This document shows, piece after piece, positions 1-9,055 of a stretch of 64,000 nucleotides of DNA (positions are counted from its first letter, which is position 1; each line of letters opens with the position of its first letter). Origin of the DNA: an uncultured Dehalococcoidia bacterium (GTDB taxonomy: Bacteria > Chloroflexota > Dehalococcoidia > Lucifugimonadales > UBA1127); the NCBI GenBank assembly GCA_951812285.1, contig OX638292.1:418774-482773 (forward strand), written 5' to 3'. Below the pieces are notes generated by a model that made no database searches, was not told the DNA's origin, and saw nothing but the letters and a program-made list of their open reading frames with translations. The position numbers and the translations under genes were made by a program.

Positions 1-407
1 ACCATCTCTACCGGCTACTGTCCCACCTTGTCGCAGAGACCAAGAGGAGGAACAGCCGCGGGAGCCTGCTCAAGTCCACCGACCAAGCCAGGAAAGAACT
101 GATCGAGCACCTCAGGGCGCCGCGCTACTTCCGGAGACAGGCACGTTGGCTACAGGAGCGATTTCCACAGGCCGAACTCCGTGATATCGAGGGGCTTGTG
201 AAGGTTGTGGGCATTGAGGAACTGGAGGAGAACGACTGGAGCCTGACGCCTGGCCGTTACGTCGGAGTCGCCCCAGAGGAAGAGGACGAGGAATTCGACT
301 TTGAGGAGACCATACGGGAAATTCACCTTGAGCTAAAGGGTCTGAATGAGGAGGCCGCCGGACTGGCGACGCAGATAGACCGCAATTTCGAGAGGCTTGG
401 GACGTGA
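1..407 (+). CDS. hsdM: Type I restriction-modification methyltransferase subunit HsdM, C-terminal fragment
   Basis: Only the last ~134 residues of the DNA N6-adenine methyltransferase are present. The frame is open from base 3 and ends with TGA at 405-407. The SAM-binding and NPPY/F catalytic parts lie upstream of the window. Visible are a basic helical stretch, the segment SLTPGRYVGV typical of HsdM C-termini, and an acidic, coiled-coil-like tail that in this family packs against HsdS. The stop overlaps the HsdS GTG start by 4 nt (GTGA), and HsdR follows, which settles the identity. A GTG at 198 could be taken for a start, but the frame clearly runs in from the left edge, so it is internal. 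Confidence 0.88.
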   Translation, partial: HLYRLLSHLVAETKRRNSRGSLLKSTDQARKELIEHLRAPRYFRRQARWLQERFPQAELRDIEGLVKVVGIEELEENDWSLTPGRYVGVAPEEEDEEFDFEETIREIHLELKGLNEEAAGLATQIDRNFERLGT

Positions 408-1591
408 ACACCAACGAGTTTACTCTCGACCAACTTGGAACGGTCTCACGTGGCCGATCTCGCCATCGCCCAAGGGATGCCGCCTTCCTCTATGGAGGAG
501 CATACCCCTTCGTTCAAACCGGTGACGTGAAGCGTGCCGGTCTTTATCTGCGCGAATACGACCAAACTTACAGTGAAGCCGGATTGGCGCAGAGCAAGTT
601 ATGGCCGGAAGGCACGCTGTGTATCACCATTGCAGCGAACATCGCGGAAACCTCCATTCTCGGAATTAAGGCTTGCTTTCCCGACAGCATTATCGGCTTT
701 AGTGCGGACCCCGAAAAAGCAGACGTGAGGTTCATGAAATACCTTTTCGATGCTGTTCTCAAGGTGCGATACCAATCGTTTACTCAAGGGGCAACCCAGG
801 ACAACCTGAGCCAATCCAAGCTCTTGTCGATCAGATTCTCGGTGCCGGACTTGGCAGACCAGAAGGAGCTTGCTGACATCCTCTCCTCCTACGACGACCT
901 GATCGAGAACAATCGGCGGCGGATGGCGCTGTTGGAGCGGGCGGCCCAGGAGCTGTACCGCGAGTGGTTTGTGCGTCTGCGGTATCCGGGTTATGAGAAG
1001 ACGAAGATCGTCGACGGCATTCCAGAAGGATGGTCGGCGAGAGCACTCGGCGAGATTGCAGAAATAACGATGGGGCAAAGTCCGAAGTCTACGTACTACA
1101 ACGAGATAGGCGACGGTCTACCTTTTCACCAAGGCGTCACTGATTTTGGCAACAGATTCCCTTCGCAAAGGGTTTACTGCACCGTGGAGAACCGAATGGC
1201 CACCCCCGGCGATCTCCTCTTCAGTGTCCGTGCGCCGGTTGGAAGAATCAACATTACTCTGGACAAGGTAGTTATTGGGCGAGGTATCGCCGCTATACGT
1301 TCCAACAGAGATCAACAAAGCCTTCTCTTCTACGCCCTAAAGAGCCATTTTTTTCGGGAAGATATGCTGGGAGTGGGCGCCATATTCGCCGCTATAAAGA
1401 AGCAAGACCTATATGACGTCCGCCTTCCGCGGGCCAGCGACGAAGTTACATATAGATTCATGGATCTCATTGAGCCCGTGGATTCGAAAATCAAGAAGCT
1501 TCACTTGATGATCGAGTCGCTTACTCAGGCCCGCGATCTGCTTCTCCCACGTCTAATGTCAGGGGAGTTGGCAGTGAGGCAACTACAATGA
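404..1591 (+). CDS. hsdS: Type I restriction-modification specificity subunit HsdS
   Basis: This 395-residue protein is the DNA-recognition subunit of the type I complex and selects the bipartite target for HsdM and HsdR. It has the expected two-repeat layout. The first target-recognition domain covers roughly residues 5-150. A conserved helical spacer follows (ELADILSSYDDLIENNRRR, then REWFVRLRYPGYE). The second target-recognition domain starts near residue 215 (ALGEIAEITMGQSP), and a closing helical repeat ends in LLLPRLMSGEL. The GTG start sits inside the hsdM stop (GTGA) and the TGA stop overlaps the hsdR ATG (ATGA), so the three genes are translationally coupled. Recognition domains are the fast-evolving part, and the target sequence cannot be read from the gene. 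Confidence 0.93.
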   Translation: MNTNEFTLDQLGTVSRGRSRHRPRDAAFLYGGAYPFVQTGDVKRAGLYLREYDQTYSEAGLAQSKLWPEGTLCITIAANIAETSILGIKACFPDSIIGFSADPEKADVRFMKYLFDAVLKVRYQSFTQGATQDNLSQSKLLSIRFSVPDLADQKELADILSSYDDLIENNRRRMALLERAAQELYREWFVRLRYPGYEKTKIVDGIPEGWSARALGEIAEITMGQSPKSTYYNEIGDGLPFHQGVTDFGNRFPSQRVYCTVENRMATPGDLLFSVRAPVGRINITLDKVVIGRGIAAIRSNRDQQSLLFYALKSHFFREDMLGVGAIFAAIKKQDLYDVRLPRASDEVTYRFMDLIEPVDSKIKKLHLMIESLTQARDLLLPRLMSGELAVRQLQ

Positions 1592-4500
1592 GCCCGTCGC
1601 CCTATACCGAGGAGAACCTCGTCCAAGTAACGACTGCCGAGTACCTCGAACATCAGCTTGGCTGGGAATCGGTCTATGCCTACAACTCCGAGACCTTCGG
1701 GCCGGATGGGACACTCGGACGGGCCAATGATGGCGAGGTTGTGCTAACCCGCTATCTCCGCCAGGCGCTGGAAGACCACAATCCCGACCTGCCTGGCGAA
1801 GCATACGACAATGCGACCCGTGAGATCGTGCAGGTGACCACCGCTCAGTCGACACTCCAGACCAACCAAGAGAAATATGGGCTCCTGCGCAACGGGGTGA
1901 AGGTCACATTCCGAAGTCCTCGTGGGGATGTGGAGTCCCGCACGCTGCGTGTGTTCGACTTCGACAATCCAGAGAAGAACCACTTCTTAGCGGTGCGTGA
2001 GCTCTGGATCCGAGGACCGCTGTACCGCAGGCGCGCCGATGTCGTCGGTTTTGTAAATGGCTTACCGCTCCTGTTCATGGAGCTGAAGAACATTCATCGA
2101 AACATTCGCCGTGCCTATGACGAGAATCTTGCCGACTACAAAGACACGATTGCTCACATATTTCATCACAACGCCTTCGTTGTTCTCGGAAACGGGGTTG
2201 ATGCCCAACTCGGTAGCTATACAGCCCCGTATGAATACTTCCGGGAATGGAAACGTCTAGACGAGGATGAGCCCGGGGTCGTAGATATGGAGACACTCCT
2301 CAAGGGCGTATGCACGAAGTCGAACTTCCTTGACCTCTTCGAGAACTTCGTCCTGTTCGACGATAGCGGCGAGAGCCTGATCAAGGTTGTCGCTCAGAAT
2401 CAACAGTACCTTGGGGTGAATCGAGCGATCCGGGCGGTTGAGGAGCGTCATGGCAGTAGCGGCAAGCTCGGCGTTTTTTGGCACACACAGGGAGCCGGCA
2501 AGTCATACTCAATGGTCTTCTTCAGCCGGAAGGTGCATCGCAAGCTCGGCGGCAATTTCACGTTCCTGGTGTTGTGCGACCGTGACGATCTCGACAATCA
2601 GATATACCGAACTTACGCGGGTTGCGGCGTCGTGGGTGAGCAAGAAGATGCTCGCGCATCTACCGGCAGGCATCTCAAGAACCTGCTCGGACAGCACAAG
2701 GCCTACGTCTTCTCTCTCATTCAGAAATTCAATGAGGATGTGTTACCCGACGAACCGTACTCGGACCGGGACGACATCATCGTCATCGTAGACGAGGCGC
2801 ACCGTACGCAGTACGGCCGACTAGCTATCAACCAACGGGCCGCCCTCCCGAATGCCCTCTACATCGCATTCACAGGAACGCCCCTCATGAGGGACGATGA
2901 GCTCACTCGACGCGTGTTCGGCAACTATGTGTCCAGATACGGATTCCGTCGTGCCGTGGAGGACGGTGCGACCGTTCCATTGTTCTATGACGCCCGGGGC
3001 GAGAAGCTTGGAATCGCTACCGAAGAGCTCAACGAGAAGATCGCCGAGAAGCTTGAAGAGTTCGAGACAAACGATATGGATGTCGAGCAGCGCTTGCAGC
3101 ACGAACTACGGCGCGACTACCACATCGTCACATCTCCAGAACGGCTCGAAGCCATCGCCAAGGATTTCGTTACCCACTGCACCAACGCATGGGAAAGCGG
3201 TAAGTCGATGTTCATTGCGATCGACAAGGTCACGGCCGTGAAGATGCACGAGCTGATCGAGAAGCACTGGGCAAGCCGAATTGCCGAACTTGAGGACAAT
3301 CTTTCTCGTGCTACCGACCACGAAGATCGATCGACGCTGGAGCAACAGATCGCCTGGATGAAGGAAACGAAGTTGGCCGTGGTGGTGAGCGAAGAACAGG
3401 GCGAAGTCGGGAAGTTCCGCAATTGGGACCTCGACATCACACCACATCGAAGGCTCATCAAGGAAGGATTTGAGACCCCTAACGGCGAGAGGATCGATGT
3501 CGAGAACGCCTTCAAAAGGAGCGGACATCCATTTCGCGTCGCAATCGTCTGTGCGATGTGGCTAACCGGTTTCGATGTGAAGAGCCTAGCCACGCTCTAT
3601 CTGGACAAACCACTGAAGGCGCACACCCTGATGCAGGCCATTGCGCGGGCGAACCGGGTTCACGAGGGAAAGAACAACGGCCTAATCGTCGACTATTGCG
3701 GAATCTTGAAGAACCTCCGGGGCGCGCTTGCTACCTTCGCCGGGCACACCGGAGGGGAAGAGGAAGGTGGCACAGCCGATCCTCCAGCGTTGCCCCAGGA
3801 GGAATTGCTTCAGGAACTCAAGGACTCCATCGAAATGGTCCGCTCGTTCCTCGCCTCAAAGGACTTTCGCCTTGAAGACATTATCGAGAAGATGGGCTTC
3901 GAACGGAATGCTGCCATCGTCTCTGCGAAGGAGGTCATCAACGAGAGCGACGAGACTCGAAAGCGATTCGAGATTATGGCGCGCTCGGTGTTTCGGAAAT
4001 TCAAGGCCTGCGTGAACAACGCGGGCATCTACGATCACAGAGGGGCCTATGACGCGACCAACATCATGTTCAAGAGCCTTCGAGAGGACCGAGATCAAGC
4101 TGACATCTCCCAAATCATCAAGGAACTGCACGAGATCGTGGGGGATAACATCAACCTCGCCGCTGCGGGGAATAACGAGGATGAACGCCTCTATGACATC
4201 TCGGCAATCGACTTCGAAAGACTGCGCCAGGAGTTTGCAAAGAGCCCAAAGAAGAATACTCAGGTGCAGAATCTCAAAGACGCCATCGAGAAACGCCTTG
4301 CCTCTATGCTCGCGCAAAATCCACTACGGACTGATTATCAGCTGCACTACGAGCACCTGGTCGCCGACTACAACCGGGAGAAGGACCGTCCCACCATTGA
4401 GCGAACATTCGAAGGGCTCCTGAGATTCGTTGCTGACCTCGACGAGGAACAGGAGCGCGCTATCCGGGAAGGCCTAGACGAGCCGACGCTCGCGTTGTTC

Positions 4501-4788
4501 GACCTGATAAAGAAGGATGAGTTGACGCCGGGCGATATCAAACGAATCAAGACAGTAGCAGTTGACCTATATGCAAAGCTCCAAGAGGAGCTGGCACGCC
4601 TCAGCGACTGGCAGTGGAAAGAAGGGACCAGAGACCTGGTGAAGCAGACCATCTTCGACTTCCTCTATAGCGACGAGACGGGCCTGCCCGAGTCCTATTC
4701 GGAAGACGAGGTCACTCTAAAGTCGACCATGGTTTTCAGGCATTTTCTCAATCAGCAGCAAGGTGGGTTGGTATTGGCTGCAGTGTGA
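1588..4788 (+). CDS. hsdR: Type I restriction endonuclease subunit HsdR
   Basis: This 1066-residue motor and nuclease subunit cuts unmodified DNA after ATP-driven translocation. An N-terminal PD-(D/E)XK nuclease domain is visible, with D151 (RRRADVVGF) and E165-L-K167 (LFMELKN) as likely catalytic residues. Superfamily 2 helicase motifs follow: Walker A QGAGKS at 301-306, DEAH at 402-405 and TGTPL from 429, with later helicase motifs including TGFDVKSLATLYLDKP near residue 655. The C-terminal ~350 residues are helical and probably bind HsdM/HsdS. The length is normal and the frame is intact with all key residues, so the system looks functional. The ATG overlaps the hsdS stop by 4 nt. About 180 bp without a gene separate it from the RES protein. 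Confidence 0.95.
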   Translation: MSPSPYTEENLVQVTTAEYLEHQLGWESVYAYNSETFGPDGTLGRANDGEVVLTRYLRQALEDHNPDLPGEAYDNATREIVQVTTAQSTLQTNQEKYGLLRNGVKVTFRSPRGDVESRTLRVFDFDNPEKNHFLAVRELWIRGPLYRRRADVVGFVNGLPLLFMELKNIHRNIRRAYDENLADYKDTIAHIFHHNAFVVLGNGVDAQLGSYTAPYEYFREWKRLDEDEPGVVDMETLLKGVCTKSNFLDLFENFVLFDDSGESLIKVVAQNQQYLGVNRAIRAVEERHGSSGKLGVFWHTQGAGKSYSMVFFSRKVHRKLGGNFTFLVLCDRDDLDNQIYRTYAGCGVVGEQEDARASTGRHLKNLLGQHKAYVFSLIQKFNEDVLPDEPYSDRDDIIVIVDEAHRTQYGRLAINQRAALPNALYIAFTGTPLMRDDELTRRVFGNYVSRYGFRRAVEDGATVPLFYDARGEKLGIATEELNEKIAEKLEEFETNDMDVEQRLQHELRRDYHIVTSPERLEAIAKDFVTHCTNAWESGKSMFIAIDKVTAVKMHELIEKHWASRIAELEDNLSRATDHEDRSTLEQQIAWMKETKLAVVVSEEQGEVGKFRNWDLDITPHRRLIKEGFETPNGERIDVENAFKRSGHPFRVAIVCAMWLTGFDVKSLATLYLDKPLKAHTLMQAIARANRVHEGKNNGLIVDYCGILKNLRGALATFAGHTGGEEEGGTADPPALPQEELLQELKDSIEMVRSFLASKDFRLEDIIEKMGFERNAAIVSAKEVINESDETRKRFEIMARSVFRKFKACVNNAGIYDHRGAYDATNIMFKSLREDRDQADISQIIKELHEIVGDNINLAAAGNNEDERLYDISAIDFERLRQEFAKSPKKNTQVQNLKDAIEKRLASMLAQNPLRTDYQLHYEHLVADYNREKDRPTIERTFEGLLRFVADLDEEQERAIREGLDEPTLALFDLIKKDELTPGDIKRIKTVAVDLYAKLQEELARLSDWQWKEGTRDLVKQTIFDFLYSDETGLPESYSEDEVTLKSTMVFRHFLNQQQGGLVLAAV

Positions 4789-4968
4789 GAGGCCACATGC
4801 TCCTTAGGTGGTGTACCGACACTACATGACCTACGCCAAGAGAGGATATGGCAAATAGAGTAAACCGGATGCGAGGACCGAACGTTGAGGAGGGTAAGGG
4901 GGTTTCCTCGTTAGCTTGAAGACTCTGCGAAGTTAGATACAAGTGGTGGGAAGGGTCGTTAACTACCT

Positions 4969-6453
4969 ATGAATAATGAACATTCCAAGCATGTCTGCCA
5001 TGAGTGCATCGGCGACCAGTTCCTAGCTTCGGAAGTGAAGGTTCAATACGCCCCAACCCCTTGTGCCTACTGCGGTGAAACGAGAGAAGCGATCGTGCTG
5101 GAGAGCCTTGCTGAACGTGCCCATGATGTACTGCAAGAACACTTCGAACTCACACCTGATTATCCGGACGAAGCATACGAATACATGGAGGCGAGTGAGG
5201 GGAGATGGGAGCGTAGAGGCGAGGTTGCGAAGTTCATGATCGCGGAGATTGCTGGCCTAGATGAAGAGGTCGCTGACGATGTCACTGCGCTGCTGTCTGA
5301 TCGGTACGGAGGCCATTGGGCAATAAGAGAAGGCGGTGAAGATATCTACGGCGACGATGCTCAGTACGAGGCGCGAGGGCCGAACGACGTGGGGTTCCGC
5401 TACACCTGGGCAGAGTTTCGGCGCGAGGTCCGGTTCCGCTCAAGGTTCTTCAGCACGGAGTCCGAAGAGATGCTTCGTTTTATTTTTGGAGACCTAAGCG
5501 CTCATACCGCCATCAACGACAGACCGGTCATACGCGAGATTAGTCCCGGCCACCCTGAAGCTTCTGTGTGGCGCGCACGCGCCGCCCTGTCTACCGAGGA
5601 GCTTAAGGCTATATTGGAGTCTCCAGCCAGCGAGTTGAGCTCCCCGCCATCAAGGTTGGCGAAGCCAGGGCGAATGAATGCACAGGGGATCCCAGTCTTC
5701 TACGGCGCCATGGATCCTCGTACTTGCGTTTCCGAGGTGCGTGCCCCAGTGGGTGCGCACGTAGTGATAGGTAGGTTCGATCTGTTGCGATCGGTGAGAT
5801 TGCTTGTTTTGGACGCCCTGTCGAACATCTATGCTGGGGGCAGCTATTTTGACCCTAAGTATTCTGAGCAAGAAGGACGTATTGAGTTTTTCAGGCACTT
5901 GGTTAGCGAGATAAGTCGACCAGTGATGCCACAAGAAGAAGCGCTAGAATATCTCCCCACGCAAGCGGTGGCTGAGTACTTGGCTCACAAAGTGGACCCA
6001 CGCATAGACGGGATCATCTTCCATTCGTCCCAAACTGGCGGCGACGGTCACAACGTGGTGTTGTTCAATCATGCCCGTGGAGTTGAACCACATCACCTTC
6101 CAGAAGGGACAAGTGTGGAAATTCTTCTACCGCGCAAAGGTCTAGACGACTCCGACGACTGGATTGGCGGCATCCTAATCACTGAGACCGTGCCAACTAA
6201 TCCTACTGAAGAGGGGTCGGCAACCGGGAATGTCGAGGGGCGGCGCAGTCCTATTCGGATTCTTGTGGAGGATGATTCGGAAGAAACTGAAAATGAAGGC
6301 GAAAGAACGCTGAAGTTGGACATCGAGAGCCTTGAAGTCATGGTGATGAAGGGAGTGGCCTATTCGACCACAGAACTTTCTGTAAGTAGGCATAGACAGA
6401 CACAAGAGGAACGCAACGCCTTCAACCAGCGATTCACTAATATGGATTTCTGA
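4969..6453 (+). CDS. HEPN/RES N-terminal domain and RES domain protein (putative NAD-degrading toxin)
   Basis: This 494-residue protein has an N-terminal zinc-ribbon-like segment (CHEC at 10-13 and CAYC near 32-35), then an acidic helical region of the HEPN_RES_NTD1 type, then a RES domain from about residue 200. RES features seen are RMNAQGIPVFYGAMDP, TCVSEVRAPVG and GIIFHSSQ; the Arg, Tyr and Glu in these blocks match residues used by known RES toxins, which consume NAD+. The C-terminal ~100 residues are acidic and unassigned. Domain architectures of this kind have been catalogued in defence contexts. Here the gene lies directly behind hsdMSR and has no small Xre/MbcA-type antitoxin beside it, so it may act as a stand-alone or infection-triggered effector. 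Family assignment is fairly safe; the activity is inferred. Confidence 0.75.
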   Translation: MNNEHSKHVCHECIGDQFLASEVKVQYAPTPCAYCGETREAIVLESLAERAHDVLQEHFELTPDYPDEAYEYMEASEGRWERRGEVAKFMIAEIAGLDEEVADDVTALLSDRYGGHWAIREGGEDIYGDDAQYEARGPNDVGFRYTWAEFRREVRFRSRFFSTESEEMLRFIFGDLSAHTAINDRPVIREISPGHPEASVWRARAALSTEELKAILESPASELSSPPSRLAKPGRMNAQGIPVFYGAMDPRTCVSEVRAPVGAHVVIGRFDLLRSVRLLVLDALSNIYAGGSYFDPKYSEQEGRIEFFRHLVSEISRPVMPQEEALEYLPTQAVAEYLAHKVDPRIDGIIFHSSQTGGDGHNVVLFNHARGVEPHHLPEGTSVEILLPRKGLDDSDDWIGGILITETVPTNPTEEGSATGNVEGRRSPIRILVEDDSEETENEGERTLKLDIESLEVMVMKGVAYSTTELSVSRHRQTQEERNAFNQRFTNMDF

Positions 6454-6462
6454 CCTCCTAGG

Positions 6463-7851
6463 TCAGGGGCCATTAGTGTACTGTTGGGAAGTCCGCGCCT
6501 GTCTGCCGAGAATCGTCAACCGGTATCGTTGCGTCCTGCTTCGTGGACTTTCCGGGAGCGTCATCTCGACCAGGCCCGCTTCAACACTGGGCTGCAGGTA
6601 CGTCCTGGCGAAGTGTCTGCGGTCCGCCAAACCCAGAACTTCCATGAGCTCCGCCCGGCTCATCTCCCCTTCCAGGGCTGCAATGAGCCGTCCCACATGG
6701 GGGGGCACATGGGGCGTCACATGAGGGGTCACATGGGGGGCGACTGCCGCTTCATGGCGCGGGAATGTCACCGTAAGCCAATCGGGGGACACCTGTATGG
6801 CCGGCTCTGCGACGCCATGTTCCAAGCAGGCGTCGTGAATACGCCGGATGCCACTGCCGATCTGTTCTACCAGCTTCATCCGGTAGAGCATACTGAAGAG
6901 CAAGGGGTTTCGGGGGACGCTCTTGCTGCCCAGGTCTTCCTCACGCATCCCGGCGGGCAGTCCCCCCGGCGTTACGATCTCCACCCTGTTCTGGAAGATG
7001 TAGACCTGCACGTTGGCCGTACTCCGATAGTCGCGATGAGCGATAGCGTTCACTAAAGCCTCCCGCAGGGCGCTCTCGGGCAACTCCAATCGCTCGTCTC
7101 GTCCCTGGGCGTGTGGAATGAGCGCGGAGTTCAGTTTGGCTTGAAAGTAAGCCATCACGTCTTGGTAGATGGCGTACAGATTTCCGCGAAACTCTTTGCG
7201 GTCGAGGATATGGGTCTTGGCGCTGCCGCGAAAGACGGCGCAGGTCACTCCGGCCTGAAGGGTGAAGCGGGTTATGTCGTCGGCCAGCAGCCAAGCACCG
7301 GCGTGGGTTACACCGGCCTCTTTGACCAGATGCAGATTCTCTAACACTGTCATCGGGTCCAACCCAGAGTCTATGCCGGCGCGCTCCGCAAAGTCGGCCC
7401 ATCGCGCCGCCGTGATCTCGACGGATGGGTCGAAGGCGTTGCAGGGAGTCTCATCCAGGCGGATAAGGCCTTCCTCGAAGAAGAAGTCCCGAATCTCGTC
7501 GCGAGACATCTGCTGGCAGGTCGCGCCCTCCCGGATGTAGAATCTGCCTCCGAAGGAATAGGGCTTGCCGTGCTGCTCCGGAACCGTGACGCACAACACG
7601 TCTCCCTCGCTCTCCACTTCAACCGCTAAGGGCGGGTCCGCCGAACGCGAGATGCTCTGGACCTGGGACTTCAGCCGGTTGTGATCCCTCACGCCGACCA
7701 CGGTTCCGGCGTCGTCAACCCCGATCAGGATCACTCCGCCAGTGGCGTTGGCGAAGGCGCATATCTCCCTGCCGAGGTCGGAAGGCATCGACCGTTTGAA
7801 CTCGGTAGTGAATCCTTCTCCGAGGGCGATGAAATTGGCAATGTTTGGCAT
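6463..7851 (-). CDS. AlbA_2 (Schlafen-like) domain protein with RecG-like ATPase-fold domain and winged helix
   Basis: This 462-residue protein starts with an AlbA_2 domain (E-F-K-R near residue 17, FANATGGVILIGVDD near 34-48, GKPYSFGGRFYIREG). A middle domain carries ALREALVNAIAHRDY and VEIVTPGGLPAG, the HATPase_c_4-like block typical of this family. A linker made of the repeat TPHV/PPHV leads to a C-terminal winged helix (MSRAELMEVLGLADRRHFARTYL). Such proteins are usually annotated as putative DNA-binding or transcriptional regulators and are common in defence islands. The gene is convergent with the RES gene (9 bp apart) and in the same direction as the ImmA/XRE genes, 69 bp downstream of immA. 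Whether it has nuclease, ATPase or purely regulatory function cannot be told from the sequence. Confidence 0.8.
   Translation of the reverse strand: MPNIANFIALGEGFTTEFKRSMPSDLGREICAFANATGGVILIGVDDAGTVVGVRDHNRLKSQVQSISRSADPPLAVEVESEGDVLCVTVPEQHGKPYSFGGRFYIREGATCQQMSRDEIRDFFFEEGLIRLDETPCNAFDPSVEITAARWADFAERAGIDSGLDPMTVLENLHLVKEAGVTHAGAWLLADDITRFTLQAGVTCAVFRGSAKTHILDRKEFRGNLYAIYQDVMAYFQAKLNSALIPHAQGRDERLELPESALREALVNAIAHRDYRSTANVQVYIFQNRVEIVTPGGLPAGMREEDLGSKSVPRNPLLFSMLYRMKLVEQIGSGIRRIHDACLEHGVAEPAIQVSPDWLTVTFPRHEAAVAPHVTPHVTPHVPPHVGRLIAALEGEMSRAELMEVLGLADRRHFARTYLQPSVEAGLVEMTLPESPRSRTQRYRLTILGRQARTSQQYTNGP
6694..6741. repeat. 12-bp tandem repeat inside the AlbA_2 gene
   Basis: CACATG recurs with an exact 12-base period at 6694, 6706, 6718 and 6730, each followed by a G-rich hexamer. 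On the coding (minus) strand this gives four tandem Pro-His-Val units with Thr or Pro between them, forming the linker before the C-terminal winged helix. Because the unit is a multiple of three, copy-number change would lengthen or shorten the linker without breaking the frame. Similar TPHV/TPQV linkers are common in this protein family. Confidence 0.85.
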
Positions 7852-7920
7852 ACTTATGAGTATCGCTTGAGAGGTGGTCGATTGCAGGGCATTCTTGAGG
7901 CAGGGTTCCCGCGGCTACCT

Positions 7921-8499
7921 CTATCGCCGTGTGCGTCTCCTACTCACGGCTGCCTGGTTCTGTCTCACCACACCAGTGACGTCCAGCCGATACTGGGCCA
8001 TCCTTTCACTTACGCCGTACTTTTGGGCGATGTCTCTTGCGCCTGATCCCCTACGGACTTCCGCCAGGAGCAATGAACGTGGTAGGAGGAGGCACCCGGA
8101 GAGCCAGGCAGCCTCTTCCTCTTGAGTGGGATCACAAGATAGGAAGGTGACATCGCCGAGCTTCTCGACCCGGCTCAACTCGTGCTTAAGAAGGGTGTGT
8201 GCAAGTTCATGCGCCATATCGCTCCTCTGACGGGTTTTTGCCGCAAGGGGGTTATATACGACGACCACACGGTCGGCCGAAGGTCGAAACGTGCACGCCG
8301 AGAATGCGCCGGGTTGCACCCTTTCGAGTTCGGTGAACCTCTTGCGTGGAATCAACTCGTCTCCTGCTCGGACCTCGACGCCCAGTAGGTCGGCGAGCAT
8401 TTCGGGAGTGACGGACTGAGTGCCACTGATTCCCAGGTTCTCTCTCACCCCCCGGGCTATTCTTTCGGCTTCGGACTTAAACCCTCTCCGCAGGGCCAT
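7921..8499 (-). CDS. ImmA/IrrE family metallopeptidase
   Basis: This 192-residue putative zinc metalloprotease has the HEXXH motif HELAH at residues 97-101 and a downstream conserved block EEEAAWLSGCLLLPR that supplies the third metal ligand region. ImmA/IrrE proteases typically inactivate an XRE-type repressor encoded next door, and here the gene follows the XRE gene with a 23-nt overlap. The start at 8499 is chosen because AAGGAG lies 7 nt upstream and the protein then begins MALRRGFKSEAERIA, the usual family N-terminus; an in-frame start at 8526 would lack such a site. The probable role is to relieve repression of the divergent ubiquitin-like operon under stress. That link is inferred. Confidence 0.9.
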   Translation of the reverse strand: MALRRGFKSEAERIARGVRENLGISGTQSVTPEMLADLLGVEVRAGDELIPRKRFTELERVQPGAFSACTFRPSADRVVVVYNPLAAKTRQRSDMAHELAHTLLKHELSRVEKLGDVTFLSCDPTQEEEAAWLSGCLLLPRSLLLAEVRRGSGARDIAQKYGVSERMAQYRLDVTGVVRQNQAAVSRRRTRR

Positions 8500-8956
8500 C
8501 AGCAAGCTCCTTGATAAGTGCTTCATTCATATCGTTGAGCAACACTCCCAAGACGTGAGCGGCGTCCGGGCGGAAAGTCCGGGCGGCCCTCAGATGCACT
8601 GCAACGATTTCTTGGGGTCGTGCCAGGGCCTGATAGAGTTCGCTGACGATTCCAGCAATCTGATCGGCTGCGCCAGAAGGGAGATTGCTGTCTGCGCGAA
8701 GGTGCTCGGCAATGATGTCCGTAGTCGCTGTCGCCTTCTCTTGGGCTTCAAAGAACTGCGTGATGTCGGCACCGCACCACTCGACGAGCCTCTTGAACTT
8801 AGGAAGGTCGGGGACGTGCCCCTTCTCCACGCGTGCCAAAGTATTGAAGGGGATTCCTATAGCAAGAGCCGCCTCCCGTAGGCTCATGCCCCTGCGATTT
8901 CGCTCCGCCAGGACGAGGCGCCCCAGGTCGCCGAGTTCAAGGTTGCCAGCATTCAT
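8477..8956 (-). CDS. XRE family helix-turn-helix repressor
   Basis: This 159-residue protein has an N-terminal helix-turn-helix: RRGMSLREAALAIGIPFNTLARVEKG, with the recognition helix around IPFNTLARVEKG. A longer alpha-helical C-terminal part is unassigned and could carry the ImmA cleavage or dimerisation site. The ATG at 8956 is preceded by AGGAGG, whereas a longer frame to 8992 would start inside the promoter and operator. It is co-directional and overlapping with immA and divergent from the ubiquitin-like operon. Two inverted repeats built on GGTAC/GTACC lie in the 137-bp divergent region and are the best candidates for its binding sites, so autoregulation and control of the ubiquitin-like operon are likely. 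Confidence 0.9.
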   Translation of the reverse strand: MNAGNLELGDLGRLVLAERNRRGMSLREAALAIGIPFNTLARVEKGHVPDLPKFKRLVEWCGADITQFFEAQEKATATTDIIAEHLRADSNLPSGAADQIAGIVSELYQALARPQEIVAVHLRAARTFRPDAAHVLGVLLNDMNEALIKELADGPAERV

Positions 8957-8977
8957 AACCCCTCCTGTGCGTACTTT

Positions 8978-8990
8978 GGTACAATGTACC
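8978..8990. promoter_or_regulatory. Putative XRE operator 1 (GGTAC-N3-GTACC)
   Basis: This is a perfect 5-bp inverted repeat with a 3-base centre, 22 bp upstream of the XRE start codon. It overlaps a possible minus-strand -10 element (TACATT). A further GTAC half lies at 8971-8974. It shares the GTACC/GGTAC half-site with the second repeat at 9038-9055. Confidence 0.55.
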
Positions 8991-9037
8991 ACTGAAGGCT
9001 TGACACGCGCATAGCCAGCCGAATACTCTATATATTG

Positions 9038-9055
9038 AGTACCGGAGTTGGTACT
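9038..9055. promoter_or_regulatory. Putative XRE operator 2 (AGTACC-N6-GGTACT)
   Basis: This is a perfect 6-bp inverted repeat with a 6-base centre, located 38 bp before the ubiquitin-like gene. It lies between a plus-strand TTGACA at 9000-9005 and a minus-strand TTGACA (TGTCAA at 9055-9060), next to an AT-rich stretch at 9022-9036. Binding here would be placed to control the rightward operon. The half-site matches operator 1; exact -10 elements could not be assigned. Confidence 0.55.

Noticed and set aside
6451..6465. Small palindrome TGACCT-CCT-AGGTCA covering both convergent stop codons of the RES and AlbA_2 genes
   Set aside because: Only 6 bp with no T-run on either strand; too weak to call a terminator.
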